Assembly: GCA_964450715.1 (NCBI GenBank)
Contig: CAYVFC010000020.1
Span: forward strand, 1 to 64,000
DNA: 64,000 nucleotides
Direction of reading: 5' to 3'
Origin: CAYVFC01 sp964450715
GTDB lineage: Bacteria > Myxococcota_A > Polyangia > Polyangiales > JAFGIB01
The translations under genes were made by a program, and so were the position numbers. The notes beneath the pieces are model-generated. The model was not told the DNA's origin. It saw only the letters and a program-made list of their open reading frames with translations, and ran no database searches. Below, in pieces: positions 45,016 to 53,695 of this stretch (position 1 is the stretch's first letter; each line of letters begins with the position of its first letter).

Positions 45016-47316
45016 TCAGTACCCGTTCTCGGGGTGACGAAACAGCTCGATCCGTTTGAGGGTCGTATCCTCGCCGATGCTCGCCACCGGTACCAGCTCG
45101 CCGTGGCCCTGGTAACTGCCCAGGTTGGGGGTGAACAGGCACCTCTCGTCCGACTCGCACAGGCCGTTCTGGTTGCCCGCCCGGTCGTCGAGTATCTCGA
45201 CCGCGTTGCGTAGAAAGGTGCTGGCGCACTTGTCCAAAAGCCAGTCGCCGCCGGAAGCTTCGCAGGTGCCCTGCTCGCCGTATCCGGGATGCGAGCAGAC
45301 CTCGCCGCGCCAGCTGGCGCCGGCAATCAAGGCGCATTCCGAGGCGTCCGCGGCTGACCAGACGTGGGTCAGGGTGTCGTCTCCGCCCGGGACGGTCAGA
45401 ACCTCGCGAATCAAGTCGTCGGCCGCGGAGAGGCTGAAGTCCCAGATGCGGCAGGTGTCAGCTTCCTGGCAGCGATCCATGTGCTCGGTATCGGGGAAAG
45501 AGCCGCCGTCCAGGCCCCAGCCGCGAAAGCGGCTGGTAAAGCCGGTCCAGTCCACGATCTCGTCAAAGGCTGTAGTGCCCCCGCGGCCGTGTTCATTGTT
45601 ACTATCCCCGCCGGCCTTGCCCACGAAGGCGTCGGCCAGGGAGATACCGTTGGTGATGACCGCGTCCGAGGGACCGTCGTTGCAGCAGCCGGCACAGAAC
45701 TCCAGGCCGGGCCGGGTGCTTCCACTGGTCCGGCAGTAGTAAGTGACCTCCCGCTTGCCCGCCAGCAGCAGGCCGGTGAAGTAGTTGTGGTAGGCGTCGC
45801 GGAAGCGAAAGGCCGAGCTGTAGGCCCCGGTCACCCCGTTGTCGGCCGAGGCGGCGTTCAGAAAGGTGTTGTAGCCGGATATCTCCAGGTAAACGCCAGA
45901 GGCATAGCTGTTGGCCACCGCCAGGTTGACCAGCAGGTTGCGGTCGCTGGTCGCGAAGAGCGTCAATCCGTCGTCGGCGATGCCGTGGCCGATGTTGGCC
46001 AAGGTCACGTCCAGGTAGATGTTGTCGGTCGCCCCCTCCAGGTAGATCCCCTCCGGAGCGGCGAAGCTGGTGATGCTGGCAAAGGTGTTGCGGCGGGCGC
46101 CGTGGTGGACGTAGAGGTTCTTTTCCAGGTTGTTGAAGGCCGCCAGCCCCTGCACCGTGTTGTCGGTGGCAGCTCCCAGGTAGAGCCCCCAGGTATTGTT
46201 GGCGACGGTCACGTCCTGCAGCCGGTTGTTCCGGGACCCGGTCCAGAGCGCCACCCCCCAGTACGCGTTGAGGGCGCTCAGCCGGCGCAGCATGGAAAAG
46301 CAGACCCCGTCCCCGCCGAGAAAGACGCCGGTCTCGGCTCCGTCGGCATCGACGACTCCTTCCAGCCAGAGGAACTTGCGACCGTAGATGCGCAGCACCT
46401 CGTTGTCCGTGCCAGCCCCGGTTAGCACCTCACCTGGCTTCACCAGAAGCGCGATCCCGTCCGCCTGGATGCGGTAGTCGGCCACCGCTGCCGTATTGAC
46501 CAGGTAAACCGCGCCCGATCGGTCGAGGTCGCCGCCGTCGTTGTCTACCACTAACGGGTTATCCCACCAGACCTCGTCCGGGGTCGAAAGGATCTGCCCG
46601 CTTTGGTCGGAGACCGTTACAGAATTGGTCTTCCAGCATCCCGTGGTGAAATCGACCAGATGGGAAAGGCCGCGTTCCGCCTTCAGTCTCGTCGACACCA
46701 TGCGGACGGGCGAGACCCCGGGATCGCAGCTCCATTCGAATGCGCCGAGCGCATCTTGCGCTTTCAGGCCCTGGCAGCTGTCGCGCCCGTCCACGACGAC
46801 CTGTCGCAGCTCGCCGCCGTGCAGGCAGGCGTGATAGCCGCTTCTCTCCTCTCCGGTACAGGCACTGTCGTCGGCCGAGAGAAAATCCGCGCCGTCGTTT
46901 ACCAGGTAGTCGTTCCAGTCGGCGCCAGCCCCCGGATAAAGAGGTAAAACCTGGCGCTCATCCGTGTTTGGGTAGTCGCAGTCCGTTTCACCGCCGCCGT
47001 TGCCGCCACCGGCATCGCCTCCGCCTCCAGCGCCGCCACCGGCCGGTCCGCCGTCTGCCTGGCCACCGCTCGTACCGCCGCCGCCCGTACCGCCGCCGTC
47101 GCCGTCGTCCCCGTTGCCGGCGCCCCCGACCGCGTCGGGCGAGCCGCCATCCGCGCTGTCGCCCGCCATCGCATAGGGCGCAGCGTCGTCATCGCAGCTG
47201 CACCGCGCGAGCAGCAACAGCGAAGCGGCCGCCAGCGCTGCGATGAACGGGCTGGGCCGATCCGGGTCCGCGACACCCGGGCCGCGGTTTCGTTCTCCAG
47301 GCGGCTCCATTCTCAT
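45016..47316 (-). CDS. right-handed beta-helix surface lipoprotein
   Basis: 766 residues. The signal peptide ends in the region LLLARCSC, followed by a long Gly/Asp/Ala linker (residues 45-110). The central part (about 310-560) has the NosD-like or pectate-lyase-like repeat ladder: NNRLQDVTVANNTWGLYLGA and similar units of about 22 residues. The C-terminal 200 residues contain several paired Cys (YYCRTSGS, CAGCC, CLFTPNLGSY). No catalytic motif of known lyases was seen, so I infer carbohydrate binding or a structural surface role. The N-terminal start could be the ATG at 47316 or 47310. It is divergent from the VWA protein gene. Confidence 0.8.
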   Translation of the reverse strand: MRMEPPGERNRGPGVADPDRPSPFIAALAAASLLLLARCSCDDDAAPYAMAGDSADGGSPDAVGGAGNGDDGDGGGTGGGGTSGGQADGGPAGGGAGGGGDAGGGNGGGETDCDYPNTDERQVLPLYPGAGADWNDYLVNDGADFLSADDSACTGEERSGYHACLHGGELRQVVVDGRDSCQGLKAQDALGAFEWSCDPGVSPVRMVSTRLKAERGLSHLVDFTTGCWKTNSVTVSDQSGQILSTPDEVWWDNPLVVDNDGGDLDRSGAVYLVNTAAVADYRIQADGIALLVKPGEVLTGAGTDNEVLRIYGRKFLWLEGVVDADGAETGVFLGGDGVCFSMLRRLSALNAYWGVALWTGSRNNRLQDVTVANNTWGLYLGAATDNTVQGLAAFNNLEKNLYVHHGARRNTFASITSFAAPEGIYLEGATDNIYLDVTLANIGHGIADDGLTLFATSDRNLLVNLAVANSYASGVYLEISGYNTFLNAASADNGVTGAYSSAFRFRDAYHNYFTGLLLAGKREVTYYCRTSGSTRPGLEFCAGCCNDGPSDAVITNGISLADAFVGKAGGDSNNEHGRGGTTAFDEIVDWTGFTSRFRGWGLDGGSFPDTEHMDRCQEADTCRIWDFSLSAADDLIREVLTVPGGDDTLTHVWSAADASECALIAGASWRGEVCSHPGYGEQGTCEASGGDWLLDKCASTFLRNAVEILDDRAGNQNGLCESDERCLFTPNLGSYQGHGELVPVASIGEDTTLKRIELFRHPENGY

Positions 47317-47501
47317 TGCATTGAAAACGGTTCTCGCTCCGGTCGCAATGCCGGGCCGATTTCCTTTACGGGCCTCCTTATTAGAAAAAATTACATTTCA
47401 GTAAAGAAACGGAAGGGCCGTACGGCGACATTAAATGAAGGCATTGCGCGCAGTCCGGTCCGCGCCAGAACGCCCGACCGGATAGAGGAGCCGGAGGTGT
47501 G

Positions 47502-48938
47502 ATGATGGGAGAAGTCTACCGTCCGAGCGGATCGGGAACCTACTCTGGGAACGGCGAAATCTACTCTGGGAACGGCTCTCACCGTTCGGGAACCTACTCT
47601 GGGAACTACTGGAACGGCTCGGCCGAGCTTCACGCGCTGGCTTTTTCCTTCTTTGTTTTCGTTGGGTTAGCACTAGGAGCCTGCACGGCCGAGAATGGTG
47701 CGGGGGGCGACAGGGGCCCGCTCGCACCGGGCGGAAGCGGGGGCGGGGTTGCCGGAGCCTCGGGCGCGGTCGCCGGAGTAGGTGCGGGCGGTGCCTGGTT
47801 ACCCGATCCGTACGCGGGCTCGAGCGGCGGGGGTACCGAAGGGACGCTGGACAGCGGCGTAACCGACGCCTGCGCCTCCATCAGCCGCGAGGCCGAGCAG
47901 GTGGAGGTGGAAAAAGAGGTAGAGGTCCTGGTCGAGGTGGTGGAGGCCGACCCGGTCGCCCTTTACTTCATGCTGGACGAGTCGGGCAGCATGATGGAGT
48001 CGCCACTCTATATCCCGCCCTTCAAGTGGAACGTGGCGGTCGACGCCATCAAGTGGTTCGTCAACGACCCGGGCTCGGCCAACATCGACGTGGCGCTGCA
48101 GTACTTCCCCATCGCCGCCGGCGATTGCCTGACCGGGGCCGGCTATGACACGCCCGCAGTGCCCATGGGGACACTGCCCGGACACGCGACCGCCATCACC
48201 ACGGCGCTCGACACCCATTTTCCCGGCGCCAGCGGGGGAGGGGGCACGCCCATCGAGGGCGCGCTGCGCGGGGTCACGCAGTTCTGCGCCGCGTTCAAGA
48301 CCGACCCGGTGGCAAATCCCCAGGGAGAGGAGTGCGTGGCCGTGCTGATCACCGACGGGCAGCCTACCCAGTGCAACGTTTTCCATGATGACCTGGTCAA
48401 GATCGCCGCGGATGCCTACGCCAATCACCAGGTCATGACCTTTGCCATCGGCATGGCCGGGGCGGATTTCACCCTGCTAGATCGTATTGGTGAAGCCGGA
48501 CACGGCGACTGTACGCCCGACCCGGCCGACCCGACCTGGGCATGCAACGTGAGCACCGGAGGCACGACCTTCGTGGATGCCCTGAACCAGATCCGCAACA
48601 TGGTGACCACCATGGTCACCCGCTACGATACCGTGACCGAGCTACAGACCGTGGCGCTGGAATGCGAGTGGGAGATACCCGCACCCCCGGCCGAGGAGGC
48701 GTTCAACCGGGACAAGGTGAACGTGGAGTTCACGCCCACGGGCCTGGACGCGGACAAGCAGATGTTCGGCCGGGTAGACTCGGCCGCCGCCTGCCGCGAC
48801 AACCTCGGCTGGTACTACGACGACCCGAACGCCCCTACGCGCATCATCGCCTGCGAGAAGACCTGCGAGACCATCCAGGCCACCGAAACCGGCAAGATCA
48901 ACATCCTGCTCGGCTGCGGCACGCTGATCATCGAATAG
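47502..48938 (+). CDS. VWA-domain lipoprotein
   Basis: 478 residues. The N-terminus is unusual: about 45 residues with three YSGN repeats precede the hydrophobic segment and lipobox LALGAC. A Gly/Ala linker follows, then a VWA domain (about 150-385) with the metal site LDESGSMM (DxSxS) and VLITDGQP. The C-terminal part has paired Cys. VWA domains bind proteins through a metal-dependent site, so a surface adhesion or partner-binding role is inferred. The start could be the GTG at 47499 or the ATGs at 47502 and 47505; GAGGAG and GGAGG lie just upstream. Confidence 0.85.
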   Translation: MMGEVYRPSGSGTYSGNGEIYSGNGSHRSGTYSGNYWNGSAELHALAFSFFVFVGLALGACTAENGAGGDRGPLAPGGSGGGVAGASGAVAGVGAGGAWLPDPYAGSSGGGTEGTLDSGVTDACASISREAEQVEVEKEVEVLVEVVEADPVALYFMLDESGSMMESPLYIPPFKWNVAVDAIKWFVNDPGSANIDVALQYFPIAAGDCLTGAGYDTPAVPMGTLPGHATAITTALDTHFPGASGGGGTPIEGALRGVTQFCAAFKTDPVANPQGEECVAVLITDGQPTQCNVFHDDLVKIAADAYANHQVMTFAIGMAGADFTLLDRIGEAGHGDCTPDPADPTWACNVSTGGTTFVDALNQIRNMVTTMVTRYDTVTELQTVALECEWEIPAPPAEEAFNRDKVNVEFTPTGLDADKQMFGRVDSAAACRDNLGWYYDDPNAPTRIIACEKTCETIQATETGKINILLGCGTLIIE

Positions 48939-48941
48939 AAC

Positions 48942-49577
48942 CTACAATCTCACCACCACTCCAACCACCGCGACCGCGTGCACCGGCCAGAGCTCGAACC
49001 GGTCCGCCACGCCGTCCGCTTCTTGCAGGCTGTATACCGGGGCAGCCGGTACCACGTCGGCCGCGATTTCCAGCTCCAGGCCCAGCACGCGGTCCGTCCA
49101 CGATGGCAGCCACATCCCGACCAGCCCCAACCGCATCACCAGCGCCTCGATGGAAACAGAGGGCTCTGCCCGCAGCTCGTCGGTGTACACCTCGGTCCGC
49201 CGGTAGAAGAGCGCCATTCCCGCGGCCACGCCCGCGCTCAACCGCAACTGCTCCTCGGCGAGCAGCGCAACGCCCAGCCCGCCCAGGATCGCGTGGCGGT
49301 TGACCCGGATAGCGAAGCTCTCGGCATCGTCCTCCATCCGGGCCGCGAAAAGCCCCAGCGACCCCAAAAAACCGATTTCGAACCGTTCCAGCTCCAGCAC
49401 CAGGCGCAGATCGAACGCGTGCTGCCCGAGAGGGCTCTGACCATCCAGGGCAACCTGCCAGCCGATCGATGTACGCATCCGCACGTCCAGAGGCCTCCCC
49501 GGTTTTTCCACCCTCTCGGGCTCGATCTCGGTCACCGCGCCTTCCTCGTCCTCGTCTTCATCTTCATCGCTCTGCAT
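48942..49577 (-). CDS. C-terminal part of a frameshifted surface protein (beta-barrel)
   Basis: 211 codons in the -1-like frame relative to 49532-50296. The open frame begins well before its first ATG: upstream in-frame codons read EAGTEEAKANSSEEEPIEYA, a natural acidic linker, back to the (CT)8 tract. The body has amphipathic strands (FEIGFLGSLGLFAARM, LRLSAGVAAGMALFY) and ends VHAVAVVGVVVRL, typical of an outer-membrane barrel. No separate ribosome site precedes the ATG at 49577. I read it as the second half of one gene, 48942-50296, disconnected by the frame change. Confidence 0.6.
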   Translation of the reverse strand: MQSDEDEDEDEEGAVTEIEPERVEKPGRPLDVRMRTSIGWQVALDGQSPLGQHAFDLRLVLELERFEIGFLGSLGLFAARMEDDAESFAIRVNRHAILGGLGVALLAEEQLRLSAGVAAGMALFYRRTEVYTDELRAEPSVSIEALVMRLGLVGMWLPSWTDRVLGLELEIAADVVPAAPVYSLQEADGVADRFELWPVHAVAVVGVVVRL

Positions 49578-50296
49578 CGCGTATTCGATCGGTTCTTCTT
49601 CCGAACTGTTCGCTTTCGCTTCCTCGGTTCCAGCCTCCGCTCCTCTCTCTCTCTCTCTTCCTCTTCCTCGGACTGTTCCTCGGACTTTTCGCCCCTGGCT
49701 CGCGTTTGCACCGTTTGTCCGTACGTCGTTGTCCGCGGACCGGTCGTCGCCTTCACTCGCGTACCGGCCTCCACGCTCTGCGTTTCCGATTCAACCTCTT
49801 CCTCGGCTGCGGTCTGCCGATCAGCCGGACGCCCCTCGACCGGCTCGCCCAGCGGAGCGCCGCTGGCCAGGGACATAAGCGAGGAGCGCACCACCAGGGC
49901 CGCGGCCTCGGCCGTGGCCGAGTAGGCGTGGACCTCTCCCTTGCCGGGTGGTTCGATGTTTCGGGAGAGAAGCCTGCTCTGCTCGATCTCCATTACATTC
50001 ACTACCAGGCCACCGCCCGCGGGCGCTTCGAACCAGATCACCGCTTCCGCCCCGTGCCGTTCTGCTGCCGCCCGGGCCTGCTCCAGGTCAGGCTGGCCGC
50101 TCGTCTCTTCAAGCCGCAGATCCCAGCTCAGGTCACCCGTCTGGCCGCGGACTCGCTCGAGAAGCGCGGGCTCGACCTGGCCGATCACCACGGCCTTGCG
50201 CGGCGGTCGGCCCCGTGTCGACCTCTGCTGCGCATCGGTATCGGCCGCCGAGAGCCAGCAGAGCCAGAGAGCCAGGGCTGTCGCGGCGCGCTTCAT
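49532..50296 (-). CDS. N-terminal part of a frameshifted surface protein
   Basis: 254 codons. Residues 1-23 are a signal peptide (AADTDAQQ). About 30-135 form a small alpha/beta domain (KAVVIGQVEPALLERV, GAEAVIWFEAP) seen before envelope barrels in myxobacterial-type proteins, then an acidic linker. From about residue 215 the frame turns Arg/Lys rich (RKRKRTVRKKNR), which is the shadow of an acidic frame. The change falls at the (CT)8 tract. Loss of one CT unit, or gain of two, would join it to 48942-49577 as a 450-residue exported barrel. The gene is either phase-variable or the sequence has an error. Confidence 0.6.
   Translation of the reverse strand: MKRAATALALWLCWLSAADTDAQQRSTRGRPPRKAVVIGQVEPALLERVRGQTGDLSWDLRLEETSGQPDLEQARAAAERHGAEAVIWFEAPAGGGLVVNVMEIEQSRLLSRNIEPPGKGEVHAYSATAEAAALVVRSSLMSLASGAPLGEPVEGRPADRQTAAEEEVESETQSVEAGTRVKATTGPRTTTYGQTVQTRARGEKSEEQSEEEEEREREERRLEPRKRKRTVRKKNRSNTRCRAMKMKTRTRKAR
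49643..49658. repeat. (CT)8 dinucleotide tract at a frameshift
   Basis: Eight CT units on the plus strand, read as AG units by the minus-strand gene. The protein is natural-looking in one frame before the tract and in another frame after it. Slippage by one unit would switch the frame. Confidence 0.75.
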
Positions 50297-50407
50297 GGAG
50301 GATGTATGCTACCGTAACGCGGGTTTCCCGTCGCCACAAAACCGGTAGCCAAGGGCCTCCGGAGTGGGACGCCTGCTCAACTCGTAACAACAGGAGCGAC
50401 AGAGGCG

Positions 50408-51679
50408 ATGTACGACTTTACGCTATCGAAAGAGGCCATCGAGCTACGCGACAAGGCTCGCGACTTCGTAAAGAACCAGGTCGATCCCGAGTATCTGAGG
50501 AAGATGGACCGGGACGAGGTACGGTTTCCGCGCGAGCTATATGACGGCTACGCGCGCAATCGCCTGCTGGGCCTGCGCTTTCCGGAGAAGTACGGCGGCC
50601 AGGCGCAAAACTGGGTGACCGAGTGCGCGGTCATGGAGGAGATCGGGTGTCTCGGCACCGCGGCCGGATGCGCCTTTGTCATGCCCTCTATCGTGGGCGA
50701 GGCGCTGAACTGCTTCGGTACCGAGGAGCAGAAGCAGAAGTACCTGGCGCCCATGCTGGCCGGGGAGCTGGTGTCGGCCGAGGCGCTGACCGAGCCCCGC
50801 GGCGGCTCCGACTTCTTCGGCGCCACCAGCCGCGCCCGGGACATGGGCGATCACTTCCTGGTGCGCGGGGCCAAGCGCTTCATCGTGGGTGCCGAGGGGG
50901 CGGACTTCTTCCTCACCTACGTGCGCACCAACTTCGACGAGGCGGCCTCGCCCTACGAGCGCATCAGCACCCTGATCATCGATCGCAGCCCGGGCGTGGA
51001 GGTCAAGTACCTCTACGGGCTACTGGGCACCCGCGGCGGCGGCACCGGTAGGGTGGTTTTCCGCGACGTCAAGGTGCCCAAGGCCAACCTGGTGGGCGGG
51101 TTGCACGGCGGCGCGCTGGTCTTCAACACCATGATGATACCCGAGCGGCTCTGCAGCGCCGCACCCATGCCCGGCGGCATGAAGGCCTGCCTGGACGTGG
51201 CCATGAATTACGCCGACCGCCGCAAGGCATTTGATCGTCCCATTCGCAAGTTCCAGGCGGTGAGCTTCATGGTCGCCAAGGCGCAGGTGTTGCTCGACGC
51301 CAGCCGCGCCATGATCCATCAGGCCGCGCTGGCCGCCGACAGCGACGCGCCCAACAAACGGCGCATCGTCTCCGAGGCCAAAAAGTTCGTGACCGACGCG
51401 GGCTGGGAGGCGGTCAACCTGGCCATGCAGGTAACCGGCGGGATCGGCTATACCGACGTCTACCCCATCGAGCGGGCGGTGCGCGACACGCGATTGGCGC
51501 AGATCTGGACCGGCACCAACGAGATCATGAGCGCCATGATCCAGCACGACCTCTACCAGGAGTTCCGCCAGGAGCGGGGCCGGTACCGGGACATCGAGCG
51601 CGATGCCATGCATGCCGATGACTCGGAGAAGATCTTCGACGACGACGATATGTGGCGCGTCTACGACGAGGACCGATAG
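50408..51679 (+). CDS. acyl-CoA dehydrogenase
   Basis: 423 residues, full length for the family. It oxidises an acyl-CoA to the 2-enoyl-CoA with FAD and hands electrons to ETF. Conserved parts are EALTEPRGGSD (FAD/substrate loop), DRRKAFDRPIRKFQAVSFMV and the C-terminal GGIGYTDVYPIERAVRD. In MCAD-type enzymes the catalytic Glu sits in a YEGT motif; here the position reads IWTGTNEI. A Glu in MMIPERLCS aligns by eye with the alternative base used by isovaleryl- and long-chain-type enzymes, so the chain specificity may follow those. The start has GGAG and AGAGG upstream. It appears monocistronic. Confidence 0.93.
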   Translation: MYDFTLSKEAIELRDKARDFVKNQVDPEYLRKMDRDEVRFPRELYDGYARNRLLGLRFPEKYGGQAQNWVTECAVMEEIGCLGTAAGCAFVMPSIVGEALNCFGTEEQKQKYLAPMLAGELVSAEALTEPRGGSDFFGATSRARDMGDHFLVRGAKRFIVGAEGADFFLTYVRTNFDEAASPYERISTLIIDRSPGVEVKYLYGLLGTRGGGTGRVVFRDVKVPKANLVGGLHGGALVFNTMMIPERLCSAAPMPGGMKACLDVAMNYADRRKAFDRPIRKFQAVSFMVAKAQVLLDASRAMIHQAALAADSDAPNKRRIVSEAKKFVTDAGWEAVNLAMQVTGGIGYTDVYPIERAVRDTRLAQIWTGTNEIMSAMIQHDLYQEFRQERGRYRDIERDAMHADDSEKIFDDDDMWRVYDEDR

Positions 51680-51695
51680 CCTCCCGTAAGGAGGC
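51679..51695 (+). terminator. hairpin after the acyl-CoA dehydrogenase
   Basis: GCCTCC-CGTAA-GGAGGC, a perfect 6-bp stem starting at the last base of the stop codon. The following T content is low, so termination strength is doubtful. Confidence 0.4.
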
Positions 51696-51770
51696 GTCCT
51701 GTCTTCGCTCTCCCCACCGGGGCTCGTGATCGATCAATTCAAGGCCGGTTCTTCCCCAGGAATCATCCAT

Positions 51771-51890
51771 CCCCGTAGGGGCGGTCCTTGCGCCCGCCCG
51801 GCGACGGCGCCGGACCGGGGCCGCGGAGGGGGCAAGCCCCTCCCTACGCCGCTTGCCCATACCGTGTAGTGGCGGTCCTTGCGCCCGCCC
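51771..51890. repeat. second cluster of the CCCGTAGGGG repeat family
   Basis: Contains CCCGTAGGGGCGGTCCTTGC at 51772-51791, the GGAGGGGGCAAGCCCC unit near 51826, and a further GGCGGTCCTTGCGCCCGCCC at 51871-51890. The same parts occur at 26131-26200. It separates the convergent acyl-CoA dehydrogenase and lipoprotein genes. Confidence 0.75.
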
Positions 51891-51900
51891 GCCTGCAGCG

Positions 51901-52767
51901 CTATTCGCAGGCCAACGCTTCCCCCTCCTCCGCTGGATCGATGAGGTAGTCGCCGTTGCCGTCCTCGAAAGCGGTATTGCCGTCGCAGTAGTGGTTCTCT
52001 CCACCGATCTCCCACGCTCCCTGCACGCGGTTGCGCACCAAAATGGCGTTGTTTTGCAGGACGATCAGGTCGCCGTATATGTCGGTGGCAGCGACCGTGA
52101 CGTTGTTCTTGCGTATCTCGACGTTGCCCTCGACCACGCAAAAGAGCAGCGCGATGTTGTTCAGGTCCATGATGACGTTGCCCTTGATGTAAAGGCCGCG
52201 CACGCGCGCGTTGTTGCCCGAGATGATCAGATCGCCTTCTATCACGGTGTTTTCGGCGCCATTGCCGTAAATGGCCACGTTGTTGCCGTCCACGTTGATG
52301 TCCCCCTCGATCACCTGCCCGTCGGTGGCCGGATCGAAGACGATGACGGTGTTGTTGGCGTTCTGCGGCACGTCGGTGTCGCCCTGCTGCGCGGGATCGA
52401 TCCGCGTCATGTTGTCGTCGGTGGGCGGCGGGTAACAGATCACGTCCACCACCTCTCCGTCGACCACGATCACGTCCATCTTGGCGTTGGGGTCGTCGCA
52501 GAACTTGACCCCGGTGGTGTCTACCGTGACCGGGGCTTCGCCGTCGATGGGGATATCGCTACCGGGCGAGATGCCCGACGAAGGGCCGACATAGTCCGAC
52601 TCGCCGGTCAGCACCACCGACTCGCTCGGGTTCTCCTCGTATCCTACATAGTCGTCGGTCTGCTGAAATCCCTCGTGCGACTCGCTGCCGCAGCTCACGC
52701 AGAGCAAGCAGCAGGCGATGACCGCTAAAACTCGACCGCCGATTGATAAAGTTATTCTAGCCATCAT
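51901..52767 (-). CDS. lipoprotein with a short beta-helix ladder
   Basis: 288 residues, lipobox LLCVSC. A polar region follows, then from about residue 135 a regular ladder of Asn-rich rungs (GDINVDGNNVAIYGNGAEN, GDLIISGNNARV, GNVEIRKNN) with one rung every 18-20 residues. This predicts a small right-handed beta-helix. No catalytic residues were recognised. AAGGGG precedes the double ATG. It is the last gene of a three-gene minus-strand operon with the beta-barrel and IPT/kelch genes. A structural or binding surface role is inferred. Confidence 0.72.
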   Translation of the reverse strand: MMARITLSIGGRVLAVIACCLLCVSCGSESHEGFQQTDDYVGYEENPSESVVLTGESDYVGPSSGISPGSDIPIDGEAPVTVDTTGVKFCDDPNAKMDVIVVDGEVVDVICYPPPTDDNMTRIDPAQQGDTDVPQNANNTVIVFDPATDGQVIEGDINVDGNNVAIYGNGAENTVIEGDLIISGNNARVRGLYIKGNVIMDLNNIALLFCVVEGNVEIRKNNVTVAATDIYGDLIVLQNNAILVRNRVQGAWEIGGENHYCDGNTAFEDGNGDYLIDPAEEGEALACE

Positions 52768-52811
52768 TTTCCCCTTGCTAACTCCGGCCCGTCACGACGT
52801 GCCGGAGTCTG

Positions 52812-53669
52812 TTAGAGTATCGCCCGGTAGCCCAGCCACAGCGAGGCCGAGCCTAGGTTGGAGTCTCCGGTGATATCGTGGGTGAGCGGCCCCCACTGGA
52901 AGAGCAGCTCGGCCATCAGGCCGCCGGGCCCCAGCTCGTATTCGCAGCCGAGCGGAATGCCGAAGCCGAAGCCGGTCGACTGCTCGACGTTTTCGGGGAT
53001 CTTGGACTCGCCCGCCTTACCCTCGATATCGCTCTCCAGCAGATAGATGCGGGGGCCGATGCCGGCGTAGGGCACGAAGGGCTCTGCCAGTCCGGTGAAG
53101 CGGAAGAGGAAGGTGGGCTGGAATACGAGTTCCTTCTGGGTGAGCTCCCAGGAGTAGCTCCCGTCTTCCGTTCCCGGCGCCTGGATCCGCGAATCCTCGG
53201 CCTTGCCGTCGGCGGTTGGCACTGTATAGGATATGTCCAGCAAACCGACGATCCGCTGCTTGGTTCCGCCGAAGACCACGCCCAGCTCCAGCGCTCCGGT
53301 GGCCATCATCCCCAGATCGCTGAAGGGCACCATCCCGCCGAACTTGCCGGCCAGCAGAAATCCCCAGCTGTTGTCGGGCTCACCAGACTCCTCCTCGGGC
53401 GGCAGATCCTCGAGCCCTCCCTCGATGTCGAGCTCCGCGGCCTCCTCGATAGTGGAGTCGATTTCCTCCGGGGCCATCTGCTCCTCCGGGGCCATCTGCT
53501 CCTCGGGTGCCGTCGCTTCCGCGGGCGCGCCCTCGGCCGCCGCGGGTGCTTCCGGCTCCTGGGCTCCGGCTGAAGCCGGCAATGCCGCCACTGCCAGCAC
53601 GGTCAGCGCTAGCGCGGCCGCGAACACGGTGTACAGCGAAAACTCGCGATTCGATTTCGAAGTTGCCAT
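52812..53669 (-). CDS. outer-membrane beta-barrel protein with Pro/Glu-rich N-region
   Basis: 285 residues. The signal peptide ends near SAGAQEPE, followed by a low-complexity region with two copies of APEEQM and other acidic Pro/Ala stretches (residues 45-95). The C-terminal 180 residues are alternating strands with FVPYAGIGPRIYLLE and a final SLWLGYRAIL, as in small outer-membrane barrels. No substrate is predictable. I choose the ATG at 53669 with GGAG six bases upstream; earlier in-frame starts overlap the upstream gene. It lies between the IPT/kelch and beta-helix lipoproteins in one operon. Confidence 0.75.
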   Translation of the reverse strand: MATSKSNREFSLYTVFAAALALTVLAVAALPASAGAQEPEAPAAAEGAPAEATAPEEQMAPEEQMAPEEIDSTIEEAAELDIEGGLEDLPPEEESGEPDNSWGFLLAGKFGGMVPFSDLGMMATGALELGVVFGGTKQRIVGLLDISYTVPTADGKAEDSRIQAPGTEDGSYSWELTQKELVFQPTFLFRFTGLAEPFVPYAGIGPRIYLLESDIEGKAGESKIPENVEQSTGFGFGIPLGCEYELGPGGLMAELLFQWGPLTHDITGDSNLGSASLWLGYRAIL

Positions 53670-53695
53670 ACCGTTCTCCATGCTCTTCATGACCA

